Assembly: GCA_028571685.1 (NCBI GenBank)
Contig: CM053156.1
Coordinates: 82,773,049 to 82,837,048 of the forward strand
Length of the DNA: 64,000 bases
Direction: 5' to 3'
Origin: Heterohyrax brucei
Taxonomy: Eukaryota; Chordata; Mammalia; Hyracoidea; Procaviidae
Of the stretch, positions 12,801 to 22,680 are shown in pieces. Each line of letters begins with the position of its first letter. The stretch's first letter is position 1. Below the pieces are notes generated by a model, which was not told the origin of the DNA, searched no databases, and saw only the letters and a program-made list of their open reading frames with translations. The translations under genes and the position numbers were made by a program.

Positions 12801-12959
12801 CTTCATAGATAGGAAGATGATTGATTGGTTTAATAGCTTTTTTTTTTTTGATGTCTGAGATGGGAGTTTGCACAGCAGGGCTCCTTCATAGACAGAAAGA
12901 TGATTGATTGATTGATTGATTTAATAGCTTTTTTTGATGTCTGAGATGGGAGTTTGCAC
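12791..12959 (+). repeat. 83/86-bp tandem duplication
   Basis: The block starting AGCAGGGCTCCTTCATAGA, with GATTGATT and TGTCTGAGATGGGAGTTTGC, occurs at 12791-12873 and 12874-12959. Differences are mainly GATT repeat number and T-run length. Confidence 0.9.
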
Positions 12960-13133
12960 AGCAAATTATATTCCCATTTAACAATTTCCACACAATGTTG
13001 TTCCATGACGTGGCTACATTTTCCACAATTTCCTTCCAGACTCGTTTACTCTGTTCTTTTTATTTCCAGTTCCCTCATCTCCCTGCCCTTTACCTTTTCA
13101 GCTTTTCTTTACAATAACTTTGGGCCATTTAGT

Positions 13134-13185
13134 CTCCTACAGCTGATTTCTGAAAGCAGCTCCTACAGCTGATTTCTGAAAGCAG
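13134..13185 (+). repeat. 26-bp tandem duplication
   Basis: CTCCTACAGCTGATTTCTGA plus AAGCAG occurs twice without change. Confidence 0.9.
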
Positions 13186-13800
13186 CTCCTTACTTGTGGG
13201 TGACATTCTTTATTTTCTGAGCCAACCTGTTATTTAGCTAAAAGGTGTCATGAAGGAACAGTTTTGGTTTAAGGTTTAAAGAGTATCTCGGGATGAGAGT
13301 CTCAGGGAGTGCGCTAGTCTGATTCAGTCTAGCAAGTCTGGACATTCTAAGCGTTTGATTTCTGTCCCACATTTCTCTCCTTCTATCAGGATCTGTCTAT
13401 CATGGCCCTAATTACAGTGCTTGGTAGTGGTAGCCGGGCACCATCTAGTGCTTCTGGTCTCAGAGCAGATGAGGCTGTGTTTTGTGTGAACTCTTAGTCC
13501 TGTGGACTGCTGTCTTCTCTGAGGCTTGGACTTCCTTCTTTCTTTTTCACTCTTGACCAGGTAGAGACCCAGAGTTGTATCTTTGATGGCCACTCACAAC
13601 CTATTAAGACTCCAGATGCTACTAGCAACATTGAGATATACAACATACAGTTTGTGGCCTATATTATGCCACTAGACTAAGCTGTTCCATGGGACTATGG
13701 TCTTATGTCTTTGCACCCAGAAATCCAGTCTCATGAGGTATTTGGTCATCACTACAGAGCATCCGTGGTAACTGCTTGTATCCGTTTTAATACACCTTCA
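13186..13800. mobile_element. Afrotherian interspersed repeat, family uncertain
   Basis: GAGCCAACCTGTTATTTAGC, GTAGCCGGGCACCATCTAGT, TGATGGCCACTCACAACCTA and CATGGGACTATGGTCTTATG follow a sequence I recall as a frequent elephant repeat. About 600 bp, the fuller of two copies here. Confidence 0.5.
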
Positions 13801-14074
13801 CAGCATCTCTCAGCCCGTACAAACCTTTTTTCCTGAAGATTCAACACATGAAGAAGGTTGATGATAACAACCATGGACATTTATGAAAGAGGAACATTCA
13901 ACTAGTGTCTACTGAGTGATGTAGTCTCTGCCCTTACTCCAAAGAGGCACAGATGCTCCAATCTTTTCATCTTGGATGACAATACTGCTTTTTAAACACA
14001 GAAACAGAACCAGGCATTTACAACACTTATCAGATCTGACTTTAGGTCATTTTAGGAAACAACAAGGGACACTG

Positions 14075-14260
14075 GTCATTTGGGTAGCACTCTGCTGGGC
14101 ACCATCCATCCTGTTGGCAGGAGCTGGGACTGGGGAGAGCAGGTTCCTTCTCTCCCTTTGGATAGATGAAGAAATGAAGACAAAGGAGGTGAGATGCTTG
14201 TCTCAGGATGACACGGCTGCTGGGTGGAAGAACTGGCCTCAGAACTCTGCTGTTCTCATT
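14075..14260 (+). mobile_element. MIR-like relic
   Basis: CTCTGCTGGGCACCATCC, then GATGAAGAAATGAAGACAAA with GAGATGCTTGTCTCAGGATG. Diverged. Confidence 0.45.
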
Positions 14261-14307
14261 CCAGTTGTATTGATATCAGGTGCCTGTGTCACTGAGTACC
14301 ACTGCCT

Positions 14308-14425
14308 GGTAGGGTTTTCTAGGCTTGGTCCTTAGGGGAACAGATTGCCAGATATTTTCTTCTGCAGAGCAGTGCATGGGTTTGAATGACTGACCTTTTG
14401 ATACATAGCCAGGTATTTAAGCATT
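14308..14425 (-). mobile_element. AfroSINE fragment, long type
   Basis: GGTAGGGTTTTCTAGGCTTG, GGAACAGATTGCCAGATATT and GTTTGAATGACTGACCTTTT. Confidence 0.6.
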
Positions 14426-14604
14426 GGGTGACCAGGACTATGGGCTATTTTTTTGATCATACGGTTTTACCTGTAGGAGGAAATCCTACCACCACAGGTG
14501 ATTCCAAGGCATGGGCTGTGAAATTGAAACAGCTCTTAAGGAATGGTTCCTATCCGTGCAACTTACATATTTTTTTTAAGGATGATACTTGTGTTTTATT
14601 GGCT

Positions 14605-15672
14605 ATGCAAAGACATTCAACTGTAAGAACATAACAAATTATGGACAATGTTGTGAAGAATGAGGATTCTGTGACACATAATTCTGCTCATGAGGAACCT
14701 GTGCGTAGACCACGAGTTGACTGCACAGAATAAGGGGATGCTGTGTGGCATAAAATGAAACAAAAAAGTCTGCATCAGGGTTCCATCTTTTCACTGTACT
14801 TACTCAATCTGTATGCTAAGCAAATAATCCAATAAGCTGGATTATATGAAGAAAAAGGTGGCATCAAGACTTGAGGGAGACTCCTTAAAAACTTGCCATA
14901 TACTGATGACACAACTTTGCTTGCTAAAAGTGAAGAGGACTTGAAGCACTTACTGTTGAAAATCAAAGACTACAGCCTTCAGTCCGGATTACACCTCAGC
15001 ATCAAGAAAACAAAACTCTTCACAACTGGACTAGTAAACAGATAAATGGAGAAAAGATTGTAATCGGCAAAGATTACATTTTACTGGAAGCCGGAATCAA
15101 CAGCTGTGGTAGCAGTAATCGGGAAATCAAACAATGTACTGCCGTGGACAAATGTTCTGCAAAAGACCTCTTTAAAATCTTAAAAAGCAAAGATGTTACT
15201 TAGAGGACTAAGGTACTCCTGACCCAAGCCATGGGTTTTAATCACCCCATGACGGCACTTGGCTTGGCTGGCATATGCATGTGAAAACTGGACAATGAAA
15301 AAGAAAGACCAAAAAAGAATTGACGTGTTTGAATTGTGGTGTTGATGAAGAACACTGAGTAGACCATGGACTGCCCAAAGAATGAACAACTCTGTCTTGG
15401 AAGAAGTACACCAAGAATGTTCCTTAGACGTGAGAATGGCAAGACTTGATTTCACATGCTCTGGACGTGTTATCAGGAGGGACCAGTCTCTGGAGAAGGA
15501 CACCATGCTTCGTAAAGCCGAGGAAGAGAAAGACTCCCAGAGAGATGACCGGCACAGTGGCTGGAACAATGGGCTCAAGTCTAGCAGTGACTGTGAGGGT
15601 GACAGGACTGGGCAGCATTTCTTTCTGTTTTAGGTGACATCATCATGGATTGGAACCAACCCAACAACAGCA
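14605..15672 (+). mobile_element. RTE/BovB-type LINE, reverse transcriptase part and 3' end
   Basis: This is one of the longest LINE copies here (about 1.07 kb). From the GCAAAGACATTCAACTG block it passes through the RT catalytic region at about 14895-14930, which reads YTDDTTLLA where YADD is expected. It continues through KTKLFTTGL and the ELWCW-region DNA to the tail ending in AACAACAGC near 15672. Frames are broken by stops and indels, so it is dead. Upstream sequence to about 14440 may belong to it but was not matched. Confidence 0.85.
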
Positions 15673-16387
15673 GGTTCTTGGGGTGCTTCATTGCCTGGGC
15701 AAAGTTCCCATTGTTCTTCCAATGTGAATTCTGATCCCATCACATATAATGCATACGTGGTGGATTAAGATGCTGAATAAGCCAGGTTCTCAAACTTGCA
15801 TGTCTACAGGGGTCAGGTGAGACATGCAAATGAGGGAACAGAGCAGGTCTTGGGGGGGTGCCTGCTAAATTACAGAGCACGAGCAGATGTCACGTAAAGA
15901 GGGCATTCTGGAGCTTGTAGCCACCATGCTGTGTTCAGGTTTCTAAGCAGACAGAAATCTGTACCTTTTTTGGAAGTGTGCAGTTACGTAAACATTGACA
16001 AGCATTTAGAAATTTTTGATGAGGCTGTACAAGCCAGAAACAGGTCTGGGCCCAGATCTAGCCTGCAGAGTCTGATTTTTTTGTATGAACTAGAAAACAT
16101 GGGAGGGGTAGTGAAGTCTTAGGATCCATTCCCTGCCTTTAAGCTAAAAACAGCACTCAAGACAAGCTATATAGCCAGCAGAGAAGAAGCCACAAGTGTT
16201 TGCATTTGGACTTGACCCTAAATGGATGCTGCGGGTCCCTTTTGCAGACCTAGAGTATCAGGGGCTACTGTTGACGGTGCAGGGTGAAGCTTTGCGTTTG
16301 GCTGAAGATTTAGATTTCACGTAAATGCTCTTGGCATACTGCCTGCTCCCTAGGGGAAATATTATCAAACAATAGCAAAGATGGAAA
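15673..16387. other. Unique-looking intronic stretch
   Basis: Nothing recognised; the 63-codon frame at 15931 has no support. Confidence 0.4.
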
Positions 16388-16550
16388 CTCAGGTGGTATA
16401 GTGATTAAGAGCTATGGCTACTGACCAAAAGGTTGGCGGTTCAAGTCCATCCGCTGCTCCTTAAAACCACAAGGGGCAGTTCTACTCTGTCTATAAGGTC
16501 TCTGTGAGTCAGAATCAACTTAATGGCCATGGATTTGGTTTTGGTTTTGT
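16388..16550 (+). mobile_element. AfroSINE
   Basis: CTCAGGTGGTATAGTGATTA, AAAAGGTTGGCGGTTCAAGT and GTGAGTCAGAATCAACTTAA, ending in GGTTTTGGTTTTG. Confidence 0.85.
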
Positions 16551-16601
16551 AGAAAAGGTAACCTGGATTTTTCACTCATGGTGCTTTCAGTGTGTCTTCA
16601 T

Positions 16602-16672
16602 TACTCTGTGTGTGTATGTGTGTGTGTGTGTGTGTGTGTGTCTGTGTCTGTGTCTGTGTCTGTGTCTGTGCT
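16602..16672 (+). repeat. (TG)n/(TGTGTC)n microsatellite
   Basis: A pure TG run passes into a regular TGTGTC hexamer run at about 16640-16668. Frames open on both strands here are repeat artefacts. Confidence 0.9.
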
Positions 16673-16796
16673 GGTTGAAGAATACATGTTCAAAGTGCCT
16701 GGCAAGTCAAATAAATGATTGCTGTCTCTTTGGGGTACTTTAATATCTAAGACTGCCATGATAATAATTACTAGTATGTACAAGTGACTAACATAG

Positions 16797-16952
16797 ACCC
16801 ACCACCACTGAGTTGATTCCAACTCCTAGTGACCCTGGAGGACGTAGTAGAACTGCTCCATTGAGTTTCCAAGGAGCCTGGCAGATTGGCACTGCTATGA
16901 ACTGCTGTGATTCACAGACAAACACTTAATCACTACGCCACTAGGGTTTCCC
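16797..16952 (-). mobile_element. AfroSINE
   Basis: CCACCACTGAGTTGATTCCA to TACGCCACTAGGGTTTCC, near full length. Confidence 0.85.
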
Positions 16953-17007
16953 AAAAAAGATACCGTGAGCTGCCCCTTAGAGTTTCCAAGGAGCACTGGG
17001 CAGATTG
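16953..17007 (-). mobile_element. AfroSINE fragment
   Basis: GAGCTGCCCCTTAGAGTTTC and CAAGGAGCACTGGGCAGATT only. It sits between a full SINE and an RTE 3' end, perhaps a recombination scar. Confidence 0.6.
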
Positions 17008-17362
17008 GAAATCTTTTGAATTGTGGTGTTGGAGAAGAATGTGGAATGTACCATGGACCGCCCAACGAGCCATCAAATCTGTTCTGGAAGAAGTAGAACC
17101 AGAGTGCTCCTTGGAAGCAAAGATGGCGAGACTGTGCCTTGCATACTTTGGACAAGTTGTCAGGTGGGATCAGTGCCTGGTGAAGGACATCATGCTTGGT
17201 AGACAGTCAGCGAAAAAGAGAGGGATGGACATAGTGGCTGTGACAGTGCGTTTAAGCATAAAACTGACTGTGGGCACGGCGCAGGACTGGGCAGTGTTCT
17301 ACTCCGTCACGTTCAGGATCACTATGAGTCAGAGATGACTAGACTGCACCTAACAGCAACCA
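17008..17362 (+). mobile_element. RTE/BovB-type LINE 3' end
   Basis: A readable frame gives FELWCWRRMWNVPWTAQRAI, then VLEEVEPECSLEAKMARL and the DIMLG motif, typical of the RTE C-terminal domain. It ends with CACCTAACAGCAAC. It lies directly after two minus-strand AfroSINE pieces. Confidence 0.85.
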
Positions 17363-17783
17363 GTGACTAGGGGCTGTGACTGTGTATGTAACTTCCTTAT
17401 AATCTGGACTGTAAGTGTGCTGATATCTGAATCCATGATTTCCTTTGGTGGTGGTGGTGGTAGTTTTTGTCTTGGTGTTGTGACTTGTGTGAGATTTCGC
17501 TGTTCACGAAGCCGTCCATTTCCTCAAGCCCTCAGCAGCATTGGGAAGAGGGCTAAGCAAAGGTTTTCTGCTCATTTTCCAAAAGTGGAAACTGAGTCAG
17601 AAGTCAGTCTTCCGTGAGTAAGCTCTAACTTGTGGTAGGGGGACCAGATGAGACACGGACTAAGGTCCAGTCATGGTAAGAGCTGTTTGTGACAAGGCTT
17701 AAGGACTCGCACCACCTAAAACCTTTTTGCTTGACTCAGTGCAATAAAAGAAATAAATTGTTTTTTGAATATGCTAAGGTGGA

Positions 17784-17945
17784 TGGACCCTGGTGGCGCT
17801 TTATCTGCTAACCAAATGGCTGGCAGTCCAAGTCTGCCAGTTGCCCCTTGGAAACTCTGTGGGGCAATTCTACTCTGACCTATAGGGTCGCTATATAGGT
17901 CACTATGAGTTGGAATCAACTCAACAGCAGTGGGTTTAATTTTTG
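17784..17945 (+). mobile_element. AfroSINE
   Basis: GGACCCTGGTGGCGCTTTAT to CAACAGCAGTGGGTTTA. A short GGTC(G)CTAT block is duplicated inside it at 17885-17909. Confidence 0.85.
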
Positions 17946-17964
17946 ACTTAGGTGACACATATTA

Positions 17965-18420
17965 TCTCCGCTTAGCCACCCCACGTTGCTGGCTGCCACT
18001 GAGCCAGCTCTGATCCTGGTGACTTCATGTGCAACAGAACAAAACTCTACCCTGTCTTGTGCTGCTTTCACAAATACTGATGCGCGTGAGTCCATTGTTG
18101 TGGCCACTGGGTGTGCTGAGAGCCTTCCAGCCTAGGACAGTGTTCTTTTGTGATACAAGTTTCCTTGTGACACAAGTTCCCTTTTGATCCTGGGTTCTGA
18201 TCAGCTGCTTTTCAGATGTAGATGTGAAGGCTTTTACTCTTAGTCTCCTCTTAGTCTGGAAGCTCTGCTAAAACCTGTCCCCCAGGGGTCACCCTGCTGA
18301 TATTTGAAACAGCAGTGGCAATAACTTCTAGTGTGACAGCTAGAAGTAGGTCACCATAGTATGACAAGCTGACAACCCCGCCTCTCTGTGTTTTATACCT
18401 GCTGATTCATGCACGTAGTT
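17965..18420 (-). mobile_element. Long composite repeat with RTE/AfroSINE-like head
   Basis: GGCTGCCACTGAGCCAGCTC, then CCTGTCTTGTGCTGCTTTCA, then the TCTTAGTCTGGAAGCTCTGC and GATATTTGAAACAGCAGTGG blocks shared with 9195-9640. Confidence 0.6.
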
Positions 18421-18472
18421 TCCAGGGCTTCTGAGAAGAGTTGTTCCGCTCTGCTCTGCCCTGAGTACCACG

Positions 18473-19032
18473 AGGTCTGACAATGAAGTTTGCAAACTCA
18501 TCCTAGGAAAAGTGCTACGTACCTCATGGCTGAATATCAGTATGGTCACTTTTGAGGTACTCTCCTTGAGAAGATGTGCACTGATGCCAGTGCCTGGTCC
18601 ACCCTCCAAAGCAAATTTGGAACTCTTTATCTGGAATGGCCATCAAAGCTGTTGTCATATTACCCTTGATGTCCTGAATGTTATCAAAACATCTTCCTTT
18701 CAATTATTTGCTTTATCTTAAGGTTAAAAAAAAAAAGTCATTGGGGGCCCCATCAGGTGAGTAAGGAGAATGTTTCAATGCAGTTATTTGTTTACTGGCT
18801 AAAAACTCCCTCATAGGCTACTATAAATTAAGTTTGTGTGCTCCCTACTGTGCCACTTTGAGCAATGACCATTCCAGAAAGAGTTCTCAAATTGCTTTGA
18901 AGGGTGAAGTAGGCTCTGGCATCGGTGTTTGGCTTCCCAAGGAGGGTACTTTAAAGGTAACCAGAGTGAAATTCATCAATAAGGCATGCAGCTCTTAGAG
19001 CAAATAAGTTCAGGACCTTAATTGTTGGACCT
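18473..19032 (-). mobile_element. Mariner DNA transposon, internally deleted copy 1
   Basis: The ends are inverted repeats: AGGTCTGACAATGAAGTTTG at the left and AGGTCCAACAATTAAGGTCC read from the right. Similarity between the arms extends inward about 190 bp on each side (18473-18660 and 18845-19032). The minus strand keeps a decayed C-terminal piece of a mariner transposase. Total length is about 560 bp, against about 1.3 kb for a full mariner, so it could not move itself. Confidence 0.75.
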
Positions 19033-19299
19033 CTTAATTAACACAGCGAATGGACATTATTTTGCATACGGTAACTCTCTCCAGCAGATGGCAGTAAAGT
19101 GTCATGCTTTCATGAAATCTAGCTGCTGTGTCTACCAAGGTTGGCAAACCGCCTGTGGTCCCCGTGCAGCCCACTGGCTATTTTTGTCAATAAAGTTTTA
19201 TTAGAACGGCTATGTCCATTCATTTATGGCTGCTTTTGTATGACGACAGCAAGCAGAATTGAGTGTTTACAACAGAAACTATACAGGCCTCCCAAACAA

Positions 19300-19500
19300 A
19301 CAAACAAAAACATTGTCATCAAGTCAATCCCAACTTCATAGTGACCCTAGGGGACACAGTAGAACTGCTTTCTAGGGTTTCAAAATATCTTCCTTTCAAT
19401 TATTTCCTTTATCTTAAGGGTTTCAAGACTGTAATCATATTTTATGAAGGCAGATTGCCACATCTTTCTCCCATGGAGCAGCTGGTGGATTCAAGCGACC
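19300..19500 (-). mobile_element. AfroSINE carrying a 39-bp mariner scrap
   Basis: ATTGTCATCAAGTCAATCCC, then GAACTGCTTTCTAGGGTTT, resuming at CAAGACTGTAATC with CACATCTTTCTCCCATGGAG. Between the two GGGTTT flanks lies sequence (19381-19419) that matches the nearby mariner copy. Confidence 0.75.
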
Positions 19501-19537
19501 ACCTTCCCCGCTCCGTAGCGCTCCATGTGGTCCTAAC

Positions 19538-19693
19538 CCACTGCCGTCAAGTCAGGTCTGACTCAGAGCAACCCTAGAGGCCAGAGTAGAACTGCCCCCT
19601 AGAGTTTCCAAGGAGTGCCTGGTAGGTTTGAACTACCAACTTTTTGGTTAGCAGATGTAGCACTTGACCTTCTAGGCCCCCAGGGTTTCCTCC
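19538..19693 (-). mobile_element. AfroSINE
   Basis: CCACTGCCGTCAAGTCAGGT to TCTAGGCCCCCAGGGTTTCC, near full length. Confidence 0.85.
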
Positions 19694-19914
19694 ACGCCAT
19701 CCACAAAGCCTAAAATATGTAATATGTGGCCTTTCTAGGCCAATTTGTCAACTCCTCTGTCATGACAATAAAACAACTAGACAGAAAATGTCTACAAGGG
19801 GCAACCTTGTATGATTTGTTTGGAAGGCATTCACAGTGGCCTTCTGGGCAGCTTTCGTGAGTTCCCCAAACCTTTGAGCTTGCTTGGTTTGGAGCCCAAA
19901 CCCGCGATAATTAA

Positions 19915-19995
19915 CTCCATGGGACAGTTCTTGTCTGTCGTGTAGGATCCCTGTGACTCAGAACTGACTCAACAGGAGTGAATTTGGTTTTTATT
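19915..19995 (+). mobile_element. AfroSINE 3' half
   Basis: CTCCATGGGACAGTTCTTGT and CTGTGACTCAGAACTGACTC, then AATTTGGTTTTT. Confidence 0.65.
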
Positions 19996-20012
19996 TTTTG
20001 GGTTCAGTGCTG

Positions 20013-20200
20013 GACTGGAGCCTTAGTGGCATGGTGATTAAGTGAGTGCTTCGCTGCACCAGTCACTCTTTGGGAAAAAGACATGGCAGTCTGCTTCTGT
20101 TAGTGTTACAGCCTCGGAAACCCTGTGAGGCAATTCTGCTCTGTCCTATGGGATCGCTATGGGTCGATGCCCACTCAACAGCACCCAATAACAGTGGCAG
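20013..20200 (+). mobile_element. AfroSINE, long type
   Basis: GGAGCCTTAGTGGCATGGTG, GGGAAAAAGACATGGCAGTC and GGATCGCTATGGGTCGATGC. The tail CACCCAATAACAGTG resembles the RTE tail. Confidence 0.8.
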
Positions 20201-20202
20201 CT

Positions 20203-20367
20203 AACTGAATGACTGGCAGTTCTAATCTGCCTGATGGTCTGGGAGAAAGACCTGCAGTCCGCTTCTACAAAGATTACAGTCAAGAAAAACCTACAGAACA
20301 TTTCTTCTCAGTCGTATGGGGTCTCTGTGAGATGGAATGGACTTGATGGTACCTAGTACCAACCAAT
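20203..20367 (+). mobile_element. AfroSINE, long type
   Basis: GGGAGAAAGACCTGCAGTCC, TACAAAGATTACAGTCAAGA and GACTTGATGGTACCTAGTAC. Confidence 0.75.
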
Positions 20368-20671
20368 GAAGTTTAAGAAGTCTTTCTTTCCAGTAAGATA
20401 ATCTAAATATAAGCAGATGCGTTTGTACCAAAAAAAGAAAGAAAGAAAGAAAAAATGATTGCTCTATTTCTGTGTGGGTCACCAAAGAGTTTCCAGAATT
20501 CTGTGTTTTTATCTCATCTCCCCTAATCTCCCTGGGCATAGTGCTTGTCATAGATTAAAAAATTGAGGAAAGGGACTGCTAATGACCTGATTAGAGCTGA
20601 ATGCAAAGGCCACATGCAAATGAAGTTTTCCTCTGCAGTCTGTCATGTGACCCTGATTTGAATATCTGTGT

Positions 20672-20832
20672 TAAAAACCCAGACGGTTCAGTGGTTATGA
20701 GGTTGGCTGCTAACCAGAAAGTTGGCAATTCAAATCCGCCAGGCAGGCCTTGGAAACCCCAGGCAGCAGTTTTGCGGTGTTCTGTGAGGTCTCTGAGTTG
20801 GAGTTCATTTGATGGCAGTGAGTTTTTGTTTG
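20672..20832 (+). mobile_element. AfroSINE
   Basis: GGTTGGCTGCTAACCAGAAA, CAATTCAAATCCGCCAGGCA and TTTGATGGCAGTGAGTTTTT. It lies 125 bp before the terminal coding exon. Confidence 0.8.
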
Positions 20833-20957
20833 GTGAGTGGCCCATGTCACAATAACTGTGTTATTTATCTCTGTAACGTAGATATATATGTTACCAGCTC
20901 ATAATGGTGGACTTTCTTGAAATATAACTACCCTTTTAAAATTCTTTTTTGGAAAAG

Positions 20958-21022
20958 ATGTCACCAGCCCTCTGAAGCTTCATCGGACAGAGACTTTTCC
21001 TGCCTGTCGAGCTGAACACTGA
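20958..21022 (+). CDS. Terminal coding exon of the same host gene
   Basis: The exon starts after a T-rich tract and AAAAG acceptor (AG at 20956-20957). With the carried-over G it encodes DVTSPLKLHRTETFPACRAE plus a final His, then TGA at 21020-21022. Phase matches the donor at 8575 exactly, and a short tail followed by an ordinary 3' UTR and polyadenylation signal is typical of a last exon. RTETF resembles a basophilic kinase or 14-3-3-type site; that is inference. With the upstream exon, 61 C-terminal residues are visible. The rest of the gene must lie before position 1 or in exons I could not detect in 1-8454. Confidence 0.8.
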
Positions 21023-21472
21023 CGGTAACTACCAGGAGTTATAAACGTGCTTGGGACGAGTCCGCCACCGAGGCAGCCGGGAGGTCACAGAATGGCAGCC
21101 AGAGAAGCCACGGAGAAAGGAAGCTTCAAGTTCTCAGTCATTGTGTGGTCGTCGGGCAACTCTGCAATACCATGTTTGTGTTTTTATTGTTTTCATTTCT
21201 TCTTCCTTTCTCCTTTCTTTTCCTCTTTTAGAAGAAACCATAGTGTAACTGAAATATACCCTGTAGGTATCAGTTTTCACGGTTGGTGGTGGTCCCTCTT
21301 TTACAGCTGGGCAGAAAGGGTTAATGCCACAAAACGATTTTCTATTGTATATACTGCGTCCCTTGCGCTTCTCTGAATCTGTCCTTGTGTGAGTTCTTGA
21401 GGTTTTCCTTCTGAGTGTTTCGACTGTGTGATGTGGGCACTGACAATAAAATGGCTCTTAATTGTTTATTAT
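21023..21472 (+). other. 3' UTR of the host gene
   Basis: About 450 bp of non-repetitive sequence separate the TGA from the polyadenylation signal. It is GC-balanced at first (21023-21170) and T-rich later, and carries none of the SINE or LINE signatures that surround it, which suits a conserved UTR. The end is estimated from the signal position. Confidence 0.65.
21445..21450 (+). terminator. AATAAA polyadenylation signal
   Basis: A canonical AATAAA sits about 420 bp after the stop codon. A T- and GT-rich stretch (21460-21490) follows, as expected for the downstream element. Cleavage is probably near 21465-21475. Confidence 0.7.
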
Positions 21473-22209
21473 TTGTTGATGCTGTATCCCTCGGTTGTTA
21501 ATACTGTGGCTTGGGTTAACTGTTGGAAATCTTATTTTATGACATTGCCAATTAGTTAAATCAGTGCTTTGATTCACTCCAACCCATGCTACACTAGGTA
21601 CAAAAATAATTTCAAAGGCCCCTCTTAGTATGATTTCTAGGATTATAGTTATTACTCTTTCATAGGTTCTTTGTTCTTTTTTTTTTTTAAAGCTTTTATT
21701 TTGTTTGGAATACCTTCATAAAATATTTTCAAATAAAAGACCATTCTTCACCCGTATAGGCTTTTTATTCTGGTTGACTGGTGTTCACAATCTCCTCCGC
21801 ACCTCTGAAGAGTTGGTTAATAGTTATCAGGAGCCCGGGGCTTGGTCCTCTGTTATGTTGGGTAGAATGCCAGCCTTCTGTGCGTTTGCTCCCACACTCA
21901 TCAAGGTGGTCTGAACCGAGCATCAGCTGGTCGCAGGTGCTGTCTGTGAGGCCAGGGGTGCACAGCTAAAAAGACACAGGCCCTATTACCGGGACATTAA
22001 GTCCAGAGGAGTATGACAAGAGCATAGAGGTGGAATTACCTACCAGTGCCACATCCTAAAGGGGCCTCCAGAGGATATGTGGATTTGTGCTATGAAAGAG
22101 TAGATCACTATATCCCCCAGGCTTTTTCATGGGCTAAGTACCCAATGGGAATTCAGCCTTGCCAAGACCTGAAACGGAAAGAGAGAAAGAGAGAGAGAGT
22201 GCAAGAGAG

Positions 22210-22366
22210 CTGTCACAGAATCAACTCCAACTCCTGGTGACCTTGCATGTGTCCTAATAGAACTGTGTTCTCTAGAGTTTTCAGTGGCTGATTTTTTGGA
22301 AGTAGATTGCCCAGGCTGTCTTACCATGTGGTTCTGTGGATTCAAATCTCTAACTTTTGGTTAATG
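22210..22366 (-). mobile_element. AfroSINE, long type
   Basis: CACAGAATCAACTCCAACTC, GAAGTAGATTGCCCAGGCTG and CTCTAACTTTTGGTTAATGG. Confidence 0.75.
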
Positions 22367-22602
22367 GATGGGCGTGTTGGTCCATTGCTGCAAAGCAGCG
22401 TGAGGGACCAGAGCTGGTTGCCATCTCATTCATCCCTCTGTTTCCCATACAGTTACCCAAGCAAACACAAGACACTCAGTTAATTTTGAATTTCGGATTA
22501 ATGACAAATAAGTTGTAATGAGACATACTTAAGCTAAAAAAGTCACTCATCCTTTGTCTGAAATTCCAAAGTAACTAGATGTCCCTTACCTCTCTTTGTT
22601 AA

Positions 22603-22680
22603 CCCAGACCCTAGAACTGCTCCTGGCATGTAGCTGGTTCTTAATAAATACATGTGGCATGAATGGATATATCAACTTAT
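22603..22680 (+). mobile_element. L2/MIR 3' end relic
   Basis: CTGCTCCTGGCATGTAGCTG and TTCTTAATAAATACATGTG. Confidence 0.5.

Larger units (their letters stand above)
19133..19760 (+). mobile_element. hAT-like DNA relic split by AfroSINEs
   Basis: The first part (19133-19280) reads GGTTGGCAAACC, then CAATAAAGTTTTATTAGAAC and the GGCTGCTTTTGTATGACGAC block. The expected tail (AAAGCCTAAAATATGTAATA, then TGTGGCC) resumes at about 19705-19760. Two minus-strand AfroSINEs lie between. I recognise the family as a common eutherian hAT-type nonautonomous repeat, but the exact name is uncertain. Confidence 0.55.

Noticed and set aside
16504-16822. ORFs with CVCVCVC or THTHTHT and DTDTDT runs on both strands
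   Set aside because: Translation of a TG/TGTGTC microsatellite.
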